From Ruania albidiflava DSM 18029 (GTDB lineage: Bacteria; Actinomycetota; Actinomycetes; Actinomycetales; Beutenbergiaceae): a stretch of DNA of 64,000 nucleotides. Position 1 is the stretch's first letter, and the number at the start of each line of letters is the position of its first letter. A program made the translations under genes and the position numbers. Below, in pieces: positions 8,183 through 17,285 of this stretch. Below the pieces are notes generated by a model. The model had not been told where the DNA came from, made no database searches, and saw only the letters and a program-made list of their open reading frames with translations. The stretch covers positions 62,001-126,000 of the forward strand of contig NZ_ATWL01000006.1 in NCBI RefSeq assembly GCF_000421225.1, written 5' to 3'.

Positions 8183-8203
8183 TTTCGGTCCTGTCGGCGA
8201 CTC

Positions 8204-8230
8204 TTGTGGATAACAGATCGTTATCCACAA
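8204..8230. promoter_or_regulatory. Inverted pair of DnaA boxes
   Basis: TTGTGGATAAC (8204-8214) and GTTATCCACAA (8220-8230) are exact inverted copies separated by AGATC; each contains the consensus DnaA box TTATCCACA. The site lies about 107 bases before the DUF222/HNH start. There is no dnaA, dnaN or AT-rich unwinding region, so it is not oriC; DnaA-dependent control or titration is inferred. Confidence 0.7.
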
Positions 8231-8337
8231 AAACTCTGGATCGCGTGTCGGCAGACCTTGATGTCAGTGCACAACGTTAGAATATTTGTACGAGCACGCG
8301 ATCAAGAAGCAACAAGGGCGTCAGGAGGTGGACGACG

Positions 8338-9909
8338 ATGGCAGACTCGACCCGGAGCAGCAGTCTGGCGCCGGACACCCCTGTCGGCGACCTCCTCGAG
8401 GCGGACCTGCCGACGCAGCTGGCCACCTTGGAAGCGCTCTGTGACGCCATCGTCAGCGGCGACATCCAGGACGAACGCGATCGGCACACCGGACCTGAGC
8501 TGGGTTCCGCGAGTGTGCGTGTGCACCAGATGTGCGCCCGGCTCACCGCCAAGCGGTATCAGTGGATCGCAGCCGAAGAAGCTGACGGCCTGTGGGCCGC
8601 CTCAGAGTTCCATCCCCGCACCTATGCCTCCTATGTGGCCCACACCCACGGAATATCCTATTCTCACGCACGGAGCACAGTTCGACTCGCTCGTCAGCTG
8701 CGAGACGAGATCCCCCAGTTCGGCGCGGCGCTCCGTGCCGGGAAGATCGGGCCGGACCAGGTGCAGGCGTTCGCCGCCACCGCCCTGACCTCACCGACCC
8801 GGGTGGCTGCCCTGGCCGAGGAAGTCCAGGTCGAGACCGAGGAGCACAGCACCCTGGGCACCGGCGACGCGCCAGAGGGCGACCAGGGGCCCGAGGGGCG
8901 CTCCGCCGACCACGATCTGCCCGCCGCCCAGACGCAGAGCATGGAGACCTTCCTGCTGGACCAGGCTCGCCACCTGCGCCCGGACCAGGTGCGGCGTCTG
9001 GGTCGCCACTTCGCCCACGTGGCCGACCCCGAGGCCGATGAACGCGGCTACCGCAAAGCCAAAGAACGCGAATACCTCGAGCTGGTGCGCACCCTGGACG
9101 GCTGGCACCTGTCCGGCTTCCTCACCGAGGAGAACGGTCGACTCATCCGCACCGCGATGGACGCTGTGATGAGCCCGCCTGCACCAGACGACGAGCGCAC
9201 CGGCGAGCAGCGCCGCGCTCAGGCTCTCGCGGATATCGCGCATCTGGTTCTGGATCAGGGCCTCCTCGGCAACCGCGCCTCCGTGCGGCCGCACCTGGGG
9301 GTGCTCATCGGAGCCGCCGAGCTCGATCAGCTACTCATCAACGCTCACGAACCCGACCAGGGCACCCCTGAACCCGCACACTCCACCGATGCCTCGTGGC
9401 AGACCCCAGCACTAGCAGACCTGGCCGGCATCGACTGGGCACCCCGACTCACCGAACAACCACCCACCTTCGACGACGGCACCGGCCCCGTCCCACCAGC
9501 ACTCCTACGCCGGCTGGCCACCTGCGGTGGCATCTACCGTGTGCTGTTCTCACCCGAGAGCGAGATCATCAACCACGGACGAGAACGCCGACTGTTCACC
9601 CCCGCCCAACGCCGAGCCCTCATCGCCCGCGACAAAGGCTGCACCTGGCCCGGCTGCACCGCCCCACCAGTGATCTGCGAATCCCACCATGCCCGCATCC
9701 ACTGGGCCGACGGCGGACCCACCAACACCGCAAACGGCGCACTGCTCTGCTACCACCACCACGCACTCGTCGACACCCGATCGATCAGCATGACCCGACA
9801 CGACCACCGGTGGATCTTCACCCGACCCGACGGCACCCTCATCAACCCGGATCACGCCCCACCACACCGCACCACCGGTGAACCGGGCGGCTGGACCCTC
9901 ACCAGCTAG
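8338..9909 (+). CDS. DUF222 / HNH endonuclease (13E12-repeat family)
   Basis: A 523-residue protein of the REP13E12-like family, multicopy in many actinobacteria and sometimes linked to mobile DNA. The N-terminal ~350 residues are the helical DUF222 domain (LAERTARLARQL-like helices, HLRPDQVRRLGRHFAHVADP). The C-terminus is an HNH nuclease with a Cys-Cys pair in DKGCTWPGCT, then ICESHHARIHWADGG and LLCYHHHALVD. AGGAGG lies upstream of the ATG. A DnaA box pair precedes it. From about 9350 on, codon use turns strongly C-rich and G-poor compared with the first part, suggesting recombination between family copies. Native role unknown. Confidence 0.9.
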   Translation: MADSTRSSSLAPDTPVGDLLEADLPTQLATLEALCDAIVSGDIQDERDRHTGPELGSASVRVHQMCARLTAKRYQWIAAEEADGLWAASEFHPRTYASYVAHTHGISYSHARSTVRLARQLRDEIPQFGAALRAGKIGPDQVQAFAATALTSPTRVAALAEEVQVETEEHSTLGTGDAPEGDQGPEGRSADHDLPAAQTQSMETFLLDQARHLRPDQVRRLGRHFAHVADPEADERGYRKAKEREYLELVRTLDGWHLSGFLTEENGRLIRTAMDAVMSPPAPDDERTGEQRRAQALADIAHLVLDQGLLGNRASVRPHLGVLIGAAELDQLLINAHEPDQGTPEPAHSTDASWQTPALADLAGIDWAPRLTEQPPTFDDGTGPVPPALLRRLATCGGIYRVLFSPESEIINHGRERRLFTPAQRRALIARDKGCTWPGCTAPPVICESHHARIHWADGGPTNTANGALLCYHHHALVDTRSISMTRHDHRWIFTRPDGTLINPDHAPPHRTTGEPGGWTLTS

Positions 9910-9952
9910 GGCGATCGACGCACGACCGCGCCGAGGGCTAGTCTCGCTGTCG

Positions 9953-10231
9953 ATGGACATCGTCGCCTTCCGCCGCCGCGTGCTGGAGATCCAGACCGAG
10001 CTGGAGGCTCTCGACCCGACGGCTCCCGGGGCTGCCGACCGGGCCGGGGAGCTCAGTGCAGAGCTGGAGCAGCTGGCCGCCGAGCAGCGCGAGCGCACCG
10101 CCCGGACCGCCGCCCGAGCCTTCGGGCAGACCGTCACCCCCACCGGTGTGGACGCCCCGGTGGACACCCTCTCGGAGCTGGTCGACCGGCTGGACAGTCC
10201 CACGACGTCCGATCTGGAGGAGAGCACATGA
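9953..10231 (+). CDS. Small coiled-coil protein, partner of acyltransferase-MazG gene
   Basis: A 92-residue acidic, helical protein. Heptad-like spacing (FRRRVLEIQTELEAL, then AGELSAELEQLAAEQRERTA) predicts a coiled coil over residues 4-60, followed by a flexible Pro/Thr tail. Its TGA overlaps the ATG of the next gene (ATGA), so the two are translationally coupled and probably act together. The ribosome site before the ATG is weak. No known family recognised; a structural or adaptor role is inference. Confidence 0.6.
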   Translation: MDIVAFRRRVLEIQTELEALDPTAPGAADRAGELSAELEQLAAEQRERTARTAARAFGQTVTPTGVDAPVDTLSELVDRLDSPTTSDLEEST

Positions 10232-11628
10232 CCGGCGCCCTGACCATCGCCCAGGTACGTAGCCGGCTCAGTGCTGCCGACCTGCCGGAGACCCTCGTGC
10301 TGCTCGGGTTCACCGATCAGGACGCTCGTGACCTGCTGGCAGGTGTCGCCCGCACCCTGCAGGACGATGCAGCGCTGGCCCGCATCTCCGAGCTCACCGG
10401 TGCCGTCCGCGCCCGCATCGGCGACCTGCTGGGTGAGACTGAGGGGCACGTGTGGCAGCGCGAGCACCAGTGGGCCGGCGAGCGCGACCTCGCCCTGCCC
10501 ACGCTGCTGGCCACAGTGCCCGACATCCGCGCCTACCACCAGGGCCGCGGCATCCCGGACGCGATCTCCTGGCGTTCCTTGTCCGACCTGGGCCAGCAGG
10601 TGGCGGTGCACCGGCTCACCTTCGGCACGTTCGGCGTGCACACTCACGACTGGTTGGTGAACGCCTGGACCGGCCGGCTGTACTGGCTCGGCCGGTTGCA
10701 GTACACCATCGAGCAGGCTGACGACGGCATCGTCGCCTCCGCGCACATCCCCCGCACAGGATCGTTCGCCCCCGAGGTGGTGGACGCCTCCTTCGCGCGG
10801 GTCGGCCCGTTCTTCGCCCAGCACTTCCCCGAGCTCACCCTGCGCGGCCTGCACTGCGCGAGCTGGTTGCTGGACCCGCAGCTGGCTGAGGTGCTGCCCG
10901 AGGGCTCCAACATCGCGGCGTTCGGTCGCCGTTGGCAGCTCACCGACGAGACGCGGCCCGGGGATGCGGACGTGCTGTTCTTCGTCTTCTCCCGCCGCAG
11001 CTTCCGCCACGACCTCTCGGACATCGACCTGGCGGCGCTGCCGCAGCAGACCTCGCTGCAACGGGCGGTGGTGCTACGTCTGCAGGCCGGTGGCCACTGG
11101 CACAGCCGCATCGGTCATCTTCCGCTCCCCGACGGCGGAGCTCACCCAGGTGGCGCGCTCACCGCTGCCCGGGGTCAGGATCCAGAGTCCCTCGTGCGGG
11201 TGTTCCACGAGGTCTACTACGTCCCCGTCCGTAGCCAGCCACCAAGTCTGCACAGCGACCGGGTGCCGATGCGGATGGCGTTGATCGCTGAAGAGCTCGC
11301 CGAGCTGGTCGGGGCCGTCTACGGCCAGGACGCGCAGCAGGTGATGGCGGAGGCCTACACCCGCGCCGTCGCCGCCGACGACGGCACCAGGGACGTGGTG
11401 GAGACAGCAGACGCGATCGGCGACCTGGTGTACGTGCTCTACGGGATGGCGCTGGAGTGCGGCATCCCGCTGGCCGAGGTGCTCGCCGAGATCCAGGACG
11501 CCAACCTGTCCAAGCTCGGCGCCGACGGCCGGCCGCTGCTGCGCGAGGACGGCAAGGTGCTCAAGGGCCCCGGCTACCATCGTCCGGACATCGCCCGGGT
11601 GCTGCGCGGCCACGGCTGGCAGGGCTGA
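10228..11628 (+). CDS. GNAT-like acyltransferase fused to MazG-like pyrophosphohydrolase
   Basis: 466 residues in two parts. Residues 1-305 resemble the actinobacterial acyltransferase with GNAT-like N- and C-terminal domains (YHQGRGIPDAI, LYWLGRLQYTIE, VDASFARVGPFFAQHFPE, SWLLDPQLAEVLPEGSNIAAF). Residues 320-460 look like an all-alpha MazG/PRA-PH nucleotide pyrophosphatase: the EExxE metal motif at E355, E356, E359 and a second ExxD...D set at E392, D395, D399, ending DANLSKLGADGRPL and KGPGYHRPD, as in MazG-like enzymes acting on nucleotide-type substrates. I have not seen this combination described. Substrates unknown; fusion in one frame is certain, domain names are from pattern recognition. 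Confidence 0.7.
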   Translation: MTGALTIAQVRSRLSAADLPETLVLLGFTDQDARDLLAGVARTLQDDAALARISELTGAVRARIGDLLGETEGHVWQREHQWAGERDLALPTLLATVPDIRAYHQGRGIPDAISWRSLSDLGQQVAVHRLTFGTFGVHTHDWLVNAWTGRLYWLGRLQYTIEQADDGIVASAHIPRTGSFAPEVVDASFARVGPFFAQHFPELTLRGLHCASWLLDPQLAEVLPEGSNIAAFGRRWQLTDETRPGDADVLFFVFSRRSFRHDLSDIDLAALPQQTSLQRAVVLRLQAGGHWHSRIGHLPLPDGGAHPGGALTAARGQDPESLVRVFHEVYYVPVRSQPPSLHSDRVPMRMALIAEELAELVGAVYGQDAQQVMAEAYTRAVAADDGTRDVVETADAIGDLVYVLYGMALECGIPLAEVLAEIQDANLSKLGADGRPLLREDGKVLKGPGYHRPDIARVLRGHGWQG

Positions 11629-11715
11629 CCGGCCAGCTCCGACACCTCGGCTCCACCTCCGGACACGGCGACACGCTCCTGATGGTCCAGTCCGAGAGCG
11701 CCCAGCGCACCTTCC

Positions 11716-12423
11716 TCAGCCCGGCCAGACCGCTCGCACCTGCAGCACCACGAACCAGGTCGCCAGACCGCACACCAGGGCGAAGCTCGCGTTCCACACC
11801 AGGACCGGCACCCGGGTGAGCGCAGCCAGCACCGCTGGGTCCGACCCGCTCGACGGTCCGGTCACCACAGCGCCCAGGTGCCGCCACGCACCGACCACCA
11901 GCGTCCCGCCGACCGCCAGCAGTGCCCAGGCCTGCAGGTCGTCAGCGCGCAACCACCACAACGCGCCCAGCCCGGCGAGCACGGCCAGCGTGACCAGTGC
12001 GGTCAGGAACGAACGCACCCGGACCAACGCCACCAGCGTGATCAGCAGGATCACGGTGAGCACCGGTGCTGCCCAGCCGCGCAGCGCTGCTGCCACCAGG
12101 CCGGCACCCACGATCGCTGGGGCCGGGTAACCGGCCCAGGTCGTCACCGCCCGCCCCACGCCCCGGCTCGGGCCGCGGGTGACCGCGTGCCCGGAGGCGT
12201 CCGGACGAAGCACGAAGGCGGTGAAGGTCCGCCCGCAGGCGATACCGACGACGGCGTGGCCCAGCTCGTGCACGAACGTCACCCCGAGCCGGGCTGCTCG
12301 CCATACCGGGGCGATCCCGATGATCGCCAAGCTGACTGCCAGGATGATCAGCAGGGTGGTCCGGTCCAGCTGTACGGCGCTGGTCGGCTGCACCCGCACC
12401 GCCACCTCGGACCAGATCTCCAC
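11716..12423 (-). CDS. M50-type membrane zinc metalloprotease
   Basis: A 235-residue integral membrane protein with the zinc-protease motif HELGH at residues 52-56 and about six hydrophobic segments, matching the short M50B-like site-2-protease family of actinobacteria. Such proteins lack PDZ and C-terminal parts of classical site-2 proteases and have unknown substrates. The second zinc-ligand motif is not evident by eye. It is divergent from the RecQ-like gene and convergent with the acyltransferase gene. Confidence is good for family, low for function. Confidence 0.8.
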   Translation of the reverse strand: MEIWSEVAVRVQPTSAVQLDRTTLLIILAVSLAIIGIAPVWRAARLGVTFVHELGHAVVGIACGRTFTAFVLRPDASGHAVTRGPSRGVGRAVTTWAGYPAPAIVGAGLVAAALRGWAAPVLTVILLITLVALVRVRSFLTALVTLAVLAGLGALWWLRADDLQAWALLAVGGTLVVGAWRHLGAVVTGPSSGSDPAVLAALTRVPVLVWNASFALVCGLATWFVVLQVRAVWPG

Positions 12424-12544
12424 AGCTCGAGCCTACGGCGCGGCACGCCAGCCTGGCCGCCCGGCGGGCAGCACCAGGAGGGGACCGGGCCGCTCGTCCA
12501 CAGCCTGACCGCAGATGTCGGCGCCGCCGGGCAGGATGGAGGGG

Positions 12545-14665
12545 ATGACGACCACTGCCGAGATCCTCACCTGCACCATCCGTTCGGCCGCCGGTGCCGA
12601 CGCCAGCCCACGCCCGGACCAGGTGACCGCTGTGACCGAGCTGGTGGACCGCCGTCGGCGGGTGCTCGTGGTGCAGGCGACCGGCTGGGGCAAGTCGGCC
12701 GTGTACTGGGGTGCAACGGCGGCCCTGCGGGCTGGCGGCGCCGGGCCCACCCTCGTGGTGTCCCCGCTGCTGGCGCTGATGCGGGACCAGATCGCTGCCG
12801 CTGAACGTGCCGGGCTGCGCGCTGCCACGATCAACTCCACGAACTTCGAGGAGTGGGACCAGGTGCTGGGCGCCCTCTCTGCCGGAGAGGTGGACGTGCT
12901 GCTGATCTCCCCGGAACGGCTCGCCAACCCGCGCTTCGCAGCCCGGCTGCCACAGCTGCTCGGGCAGGTCGGGCTGCTGGTGATCGACGAGGCGCACTGT
13001 GTCTCCGACTGGGGTTTCGACTTCCGCCCGGACTACCAACGGCTCACCCGCACGCTGCTCGAGCTGGCACCGGGCACACCGGTGCTGGCCACCACGGCTA
13101 CCGCGAACCAGCGGGTCACCCACGACGTCGCCGCCCAGCTGGGTGAGGAGACCGTCACCCTGCGCGGGTCGTTGGCTCGCGCCTCGCTGCGGCTGGCCGT
13201 GGTGCCGGGTCTCTCCCCGCTGGAGCGGTACGCCTGGGTGGCCGAAGCGCTGCGTACCCTGCCCGGCTCCGGGATCGTGTATGTGCTCACCGTGGCCGAG
13301 GCGGACCGGGTGACCGCGTTCCTGACCGACCAGGGCCTGGACGTGGCCGCCTACAGCGGACGCACCGAGAACCGCGAGGAGCTCGAGGACCGGCTGCGGC
13401 ACAACCGGGTGAAGGCACTCGTGGCCACCTCAGCGCTGGGTATGGGGTACGACAAGCCGGACCTGGCGTTCTGCGTGCACCTCGGCTCGCCGGCCTCTCC
13501 GGTGGCGTATTACCAGCAGGTGGGCCGCGCCGGTCGCGCACTGCCGGATGCCACGGCGGTGCTCGTACCCTCCGCCGGGGACGAACGGATCTGGGAGTAC
13601 TTCGCCACCGCCGGTATCCCGGATCCCGAGCAGGCACAGCAGGTGCTCACCGAGGTGAACCAGCCCACGGCTGACCCAGGCCCGGACGCCGCCAACGCGG
13701 CCGCACGCGTTCCGGGTGCTCCGCCCGGTCAGAAGGGCTGGCTCGAGCCGGTGTCGGAGACTGCGCTCTCCGCCGCGACCGGTATCCGGCCGGGCCGGCT
13801 GGGCACGCTGGTGAAGATCCTCGCCGTGGACGGTGCACTGCGCCGGGTCGAGGGCGGCTGGGTCGGCACCGGGCAAGAGTGGCACTTCGACGCTGCCAAG
13901 TGGGACGAGCTGCGCGCCGTCCGGGCAGCCGAGGCGGACCTGATGCGCCGGTACGCCCACGGTGAGGGCTGCCTGATGCAGTTCCTGCAGCAGGCACTCG
14001 ACGACCCCGACCCGCACCCGTGCGGCCGCTGCTCCGTCTGCGACGGCCGGTTGCCCGACCCTGGTGCTCGACCGGCCCAGGAGACTGTGGCCGCGGCGCG
14101 GGCATTCTTCCGCGGCCTGGACGTGCGGGTGGAGCCGCGCAAGCTGTGGCCGCCGCGCACGCCGCAGGTGAAGGGCCGCATCCACGGCATCGGCGAGGGC
14201 CGGGCGATCGCCTTCGCTGACGACCCCGCCTGGGCCGAGACCCTCGCGACCCTGTGGCACCGGGACCAGCCGGCCCCCGAGGAGATCCTCACCGCGTGCG
14301 TGGCGGTGCTGTCCCGCTGGTCGCGAGAGTGGCAGCGACCCACAGCAGTGGTGCCGATGCCCTCCCGGCGTCACCCGCAGCTGATCTCGTCCGTGGCCGA
14401 GCACCTTGCCCGGGTGGGCAAGCTGCCGCTGGTGCACGCGCTGGAGGTAAGCGGGCCGCCGCCGCGGGACGAGACCACGTCCGCCACCCGGGTCACCGAC
14501 CTGCTCGCCGGGATGAAGGCGGTCCCTGGGGTAGAGCTGTCCGGTCCGGTGCTGCTCGTGGACGACACCATCCGCACCCGGTGGACCGTCACCGTCGCCG
14601 CACAGCTGCTCGGTATCGCCGGTGCGAGCCAGACCCTGCCGCTGGCGATCCACCAGCTACCCTGA
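12545..14665 (+). CDS. RecQ-family ATP-dependent DNA helicase with PRTase-like C-terminus
   Basis: A 706-residue superfamily 2 helicase. Walker A QATGWGKSAVYW (about 44-55), DEAH box VIDEAHCVSDWGFDFRPDYQ, motif III TTATAN, and motif VI-like QQVGRAGR are visible; a cysteine cluster (GCLMQF then CGRCSVC) is the RecQ zinc-binding element. The C-terminal third ends with VLLVDDTIRTRWTVTVAAQLL, a PRPP-loop-like phosphoribosyltransferase segment seen in actinobacterial RecQ homologues. It should unwind recombination or replication intermediates. Three ATGs compete (12515, 12536, 12545); the last follows GGAGG but closely. Confidence 0.88.
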   Translation: MTTTAEILTCTIRSAAGADASPRPDQVTAVTELVDRRRRVLVVQATGWGKSAVYWGATAALRAGGAGPTLVVSPLLALMRDQIAAAERAGLRAATINSTNFEEWDQVLGALSAGEVDVLLISPERLANPRFAARLPQLLGQVGLLVIDEAHCVSDWGFDFRPDYQRLTRTLLELAPGTPVLATTATANQRVTHDVAAQLGEETVTLRGSLARASLRLAVVPGLSPLERYAWVAEALRTLPGSGIVYVLTVAEADRVTAFLTDQGLDVAAYSGRTENREELEDRLRHNRVKALVATSALGMGYDKPDLAFCVHLGSPASPVAYYQQVGRAGRALPDATAVLVPSAGDERIWEYFATAGIPDPEQAQQVLTEVNQPTADPGPDAANAAARVPGAPPGQKGWLEPVSETALSAATGIRPGRLGTLVKILAVDGALRRVEGGWVGTGQEWHFDAAKWDELRAVRAAEADLMRRYAHGEGCLMQFLQQALDDPDPHPCGRCSVCDGRLPDPGARPAQETVAAARAFFRGLDVRVEPRKLWPPRTPQVKGRIHGIGEGRAIAFADDPAWAETLATLWHRDQPAPEEILTACVAVLSRWSREWQRPTAVVPMPSRRHPQLISSVAEHLARVGKLPLVHALEVSGPPPRDETTSATRVTDLLAGMKAVPGVELSGPVLLVDDTIRTRWTVTVAAQLLGIAGASQTLPLAIHQLP

Positions 14666-14736
14666 CCAGCTCCTGCCGCTGGTCGGCGCAGGTCAGAGCA
14701 GTCCGCCGCAGCCGGTGACGCCGTAGCCGCTGCGGC

Positions 14737-15429
14737 TCAGCGCCGGGTGTACTTCGCCGTGACCGCAGCCACGAACGGCCGCGCCGTCAGCGCGAGCAGA
14801 CCGACGAATGCCCAGGTGAGCAGCAGCAGCACGATTTCCGAGGCCAGCAGCACCGCGGCCCCCACCACGAGCAGACCGAGCACACCGAGGCTGAACCGCC
14901 ACTGCGGCACCGCCTCCGCGACCGCGATCCTGGCCGCGTCCCGGGTCCGCAGGTGGAAGCAGGCGGTGAGCACCACCATCTGTCCGCACCACAGCACCAC
15001 CAGGGTCGCGATCACGAGCAGCACCGGCAGCAGCACGGCACCACCAGCGACCGCGCCCAGGTGCGCCAGGTTGAAGGAGAGCACAGCGAGCAGCAGCACC
15101 GCCGGCACCCACCACCTCAGCGTGGCGATCAGGTCCCGCCGGTAGGCCCGCAGGAACGGGCGCGCTGGGGCGAGGTCGTCGTCCTTCGGCCAGGCCCGCA
15201 CTGCTGCCACCCCTGCCACGAGAGCGGGGGCTACGGGCAGGAACGCCAGCACGGCGAGCGGGAGGTTGGAGGCGTCCCGGTCCAGCAGCAGGAGCACCAC
15301 CACTGTGGGCAGGCAGGTGAGCAGCAGCAGGACCTCGAGCACCAGCAGCCGGTAGACGACCGCCGCCCCGCGGGACAGCGGACCACGTCCGACCTCCGAT
15401 GCCTCCTGCGCCCGTGCCATCGCACTCAT
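14737..15429 (-). CDS. YesL-like DUF624 membrane protein
   Basis: A 230-residue protein with five to six hydrophobic helices and the ARPFLRAYRRDLIATLRWW segment typical of YesL/DUF624 proteins, which accompany LplA/LplB/YtcP-type sugar importers in Gram-positives. It is the last gene of the GH3-transporter operon, 117 bases after the lipoprotein gene. Role in the transporter is unknown; association is by genomic context. GAGGAGG precedes the chosen ATG; the ATG three codons further is an alternative. Confidence 0.78.
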   Translation of the reverse strand: MSAMARAQEASEVGRGPLSRGAAVVYRLLVLEVLLLLTCLPTVVVLLLLDRDASNLPLAVLAFLPVAPALVAGVAAVRAWPKDDDLAPARPFLRAYRRDLIATLRWWVPAVLLLAVLSFNLAHLGAVAGGAVLLPVLLVIATLVVLWCGQMVVLTACFHLRTRDAARIAVAEAVPQWRFSLGVLGLLVVGAAVLLASEIVLLLLTWAFVGLLALTARPFVAAVTAKYTRR

Positions 15430-15546
15430 CTTCGCCCATCCTCCTCGTCGGTGCGGTCATGCGGTGCCGTCCTGCGCTGCCGTCATGCGCTGCTGTCGGG
15501 CTGCCGCCGGACGGGTCGGTGCGCATCCGGCCGGCGGCAGCGCAGG

Positions 15547-17220
15547 TCACTCGGCCTGCCGGGCGAGCGCCTCGTTGTAGGTGTCGACCAGCTGCTGGGA
15601 ACCGAGTGCTTCCATCTCGGCGACGTACGCGTCCCACTCCTCCAGGGAACGCTGGCCAGTGATGAACGCGGCAGTGGCGGCCTGCACCCCGTCCTCCAGC
15701 TGGCTGTCCAGCAGCGACGTGGTCTCCAGCTCGAGCTCGTCCAGCTGGGCCGCCGGTGCGACCGGGAGGGTCTCGTTCATGGCGAGCACCTCCTGGGTCC
15801 ACTCCCGGGTCTCTGGTGACATCACCGACTGCAGGAGCTCTTCGGTGGAGCCGTTGGCCAGCAGGAAGACCCCGTTGCTGTAGCCGAAGTCGGCGTTCAG
15901 CTGCAGCTCGGCTCCAGGGTTCAGCCCGTTCCAGTCCACATCGTCAGCCAGGGTGCGTTCGCCGTCATCGGCGACGGTATAGGTCTCGCCCTCCACTCCC
16001 CACTGGGCGAACTCGATACCCTCGTCGGAGTAGTACAGCCAGTCGATGAACTGCAGCATGGCAAGGAAGTTCGGGCTCTCCGTGACCGAGCTGGACAGCA
16101 TCAGCCCGGAGGAGAGCTGGCTGCGAGCGAGATAGTTGCCGAACGGGCCGCCCGGGATGGTGATCAGCCGGATCGGCACGTCGTCCTGGCCGGCGTCGGC
16201 GAACTCGGTCCGGTACTCGTTGATCACCTGGGTGTTGGCGGAGATCGCCGCGGTCTCCCCGGAGATGAACTTCTGCACCGCCTGGTCGTCGCTCTGGGTG
16301 ATCTCCGGGTCGAGCAGCCCGTCCTCGACGAGCCCGGCCACGTAGCTGATCAGCTGGTGATAGCCCTCAGAGCTGCCGGTGAAGACGAACTCCCCGGCAT
16401 CGTGGTCGTACCAGGTGTTGCTGTAGCCCCAGCCGGCGGCGGTGCCGAACGTCGGTGCCATCACGTTGAGGAACGAGCCGAGCGTCCTGTCGTCGGTCCA
16501 CCGGTCGGACATCGCGTAGTCCAGGTCCGGGTTGGCCGCCATGACCTGCTCGAGCTGGGACTGGAACTCCTCCCACGTGGCCGGATCCTCGGTGATGCCG
16601 GCGTTCTCCCAGAGGTCCTCACGGATGGCCACGGAGTACTGCACATCCGGAACCTCGCGGATACCAGGCAGCTGGTAGATCTTGCCGTCCGACTGCCGGT
16701 GGGTCTCCAGCTCGTCCTGCAGACCCCACTCCTCAACCTTCTGGGAGAAGTTCGGCAGGTACTGGAAGTAGTCGGAGACCGGCAGGATGGCGCCACCGCT
16801 CACAAACTGGGTCTCCTGGCCCGGATAGGTCACCGAGATGATCTCCGGGGCATTTCCGGCGGAGACCAGCAGGGCCTTCTTCTGGTCGTAGTCCGCGGCC
16901 GGCACCGTCGTCAGGTCGAAGGTGACGTTCTGGTTCTCCTCGAGCTCTTCGAAGACCGACCAGTCCTCCTGCACCGGATAGTTCGGGTGGTCGCGGTACA
17001 GCAGCGAGAAGTTGACCGGCTCGGTCGCCTCGAAGGTGGTGCCGACGTCATAGTCCGCCATCGCGCCGACGGAGTGCTCCTCGTCGATGGTGACCGATCC
17101 ATCGCCACCCTCAGGGCTGCCGCCACTGCTCTCATCACCTCCGGAGGAACATGCGGTCAGCACGAGGGCGGTCGCGGCCAGTGCCGCTACCCCCGTCATG
17201 CGGGTACGAGTGAGTGCCAT
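15547..17220 (-). CDS. ABC sugar transporter substrate-binding lipoprotein (LplA-like)
   Basis: 557-residue extracytoplasmic binding protein. The N-terminus has a lipoprotein signal with lipobox LTAC at residues 21-24, then a Ser/Gly/Glu linker. The body fits the long LplA/YtcQ subfamily of oligosaccharide-binding proteins (LPGIREVPDVQYSVAIREDLW; MSDRWTDDRTLGSFLN). AAGGAGA is eight bases before the ATG at 17218-17220. It follows the two permease genes by 65 bases. With the GH3 glucosidase it likely imports beta-glycosides or oligosaccharides. No ATPase is encoded here; such systems usually share an MsiK-like one. Confidence 0.9.
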   Translation of the reverse strand: MALTRTRMTGVAALAATALVLTACSSGGDESSGGSPEGGDGSVTIDEEHSVGAMADYDVGTTFEATEPVNFSLLYRDHPNYPVQEDWSVFEELEENQNVTFDLTTVPAADYDQKKALLVSAGNAPEIISVTYPGQETQFVSGGAILPVSDYFQYLPNFSQKVEEWGLQDELETHRQSDGKIYQLPGIREVPDVQYSVAIREDLWENAGITEDPATWEEFQSQLEQVMAANPDLDYAMSDRWTDDRTLGSFLNVMAPTFGTAAGWGYSNTWYDHDAGEFVFTGSSEGYHQLISYVAGLVEDGLLDPEITQSDDQAVQKFISGETAAISANTQVINEYRTEFADAGQDDVPIRLITIPGGPFGNYLARSQLSSGLMLSSSVTESPNFLAMLQFIDWLYYSDEGIEFAQWGVEGETYTVADDGERTLADDVDWNGLNPGAELQLNADFGYSNGVFLLANGSTEELLQSVMSPETREWTQEVLAMNETLPVAPAAQLDELELETTSLLDSQLEDGVQAATAAFITGQRSLEEWDAYVAEMEALGSQQLVDTYNEALARQAE

Positions 17221-17285
17221 GTGTTTCTCTCCTTCTGGTGCTGGCGCCGTCGGTCGACGTCCGGGGGATGGTGCGGGCGGTGCCC

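Noticed and set aside
8204-8230. Chromosomal origin of replication
   Set aside because: Only two boxes, no AT-rich stretch, no dnaA, dnaN or rpmH nearby.
6206-8788. 860-codon open frame on the plus strand antisense to pgi
   Set aside because: It mirrors a clear pgi gene; high GC produces long antisense frames. No domain or ribosome site.
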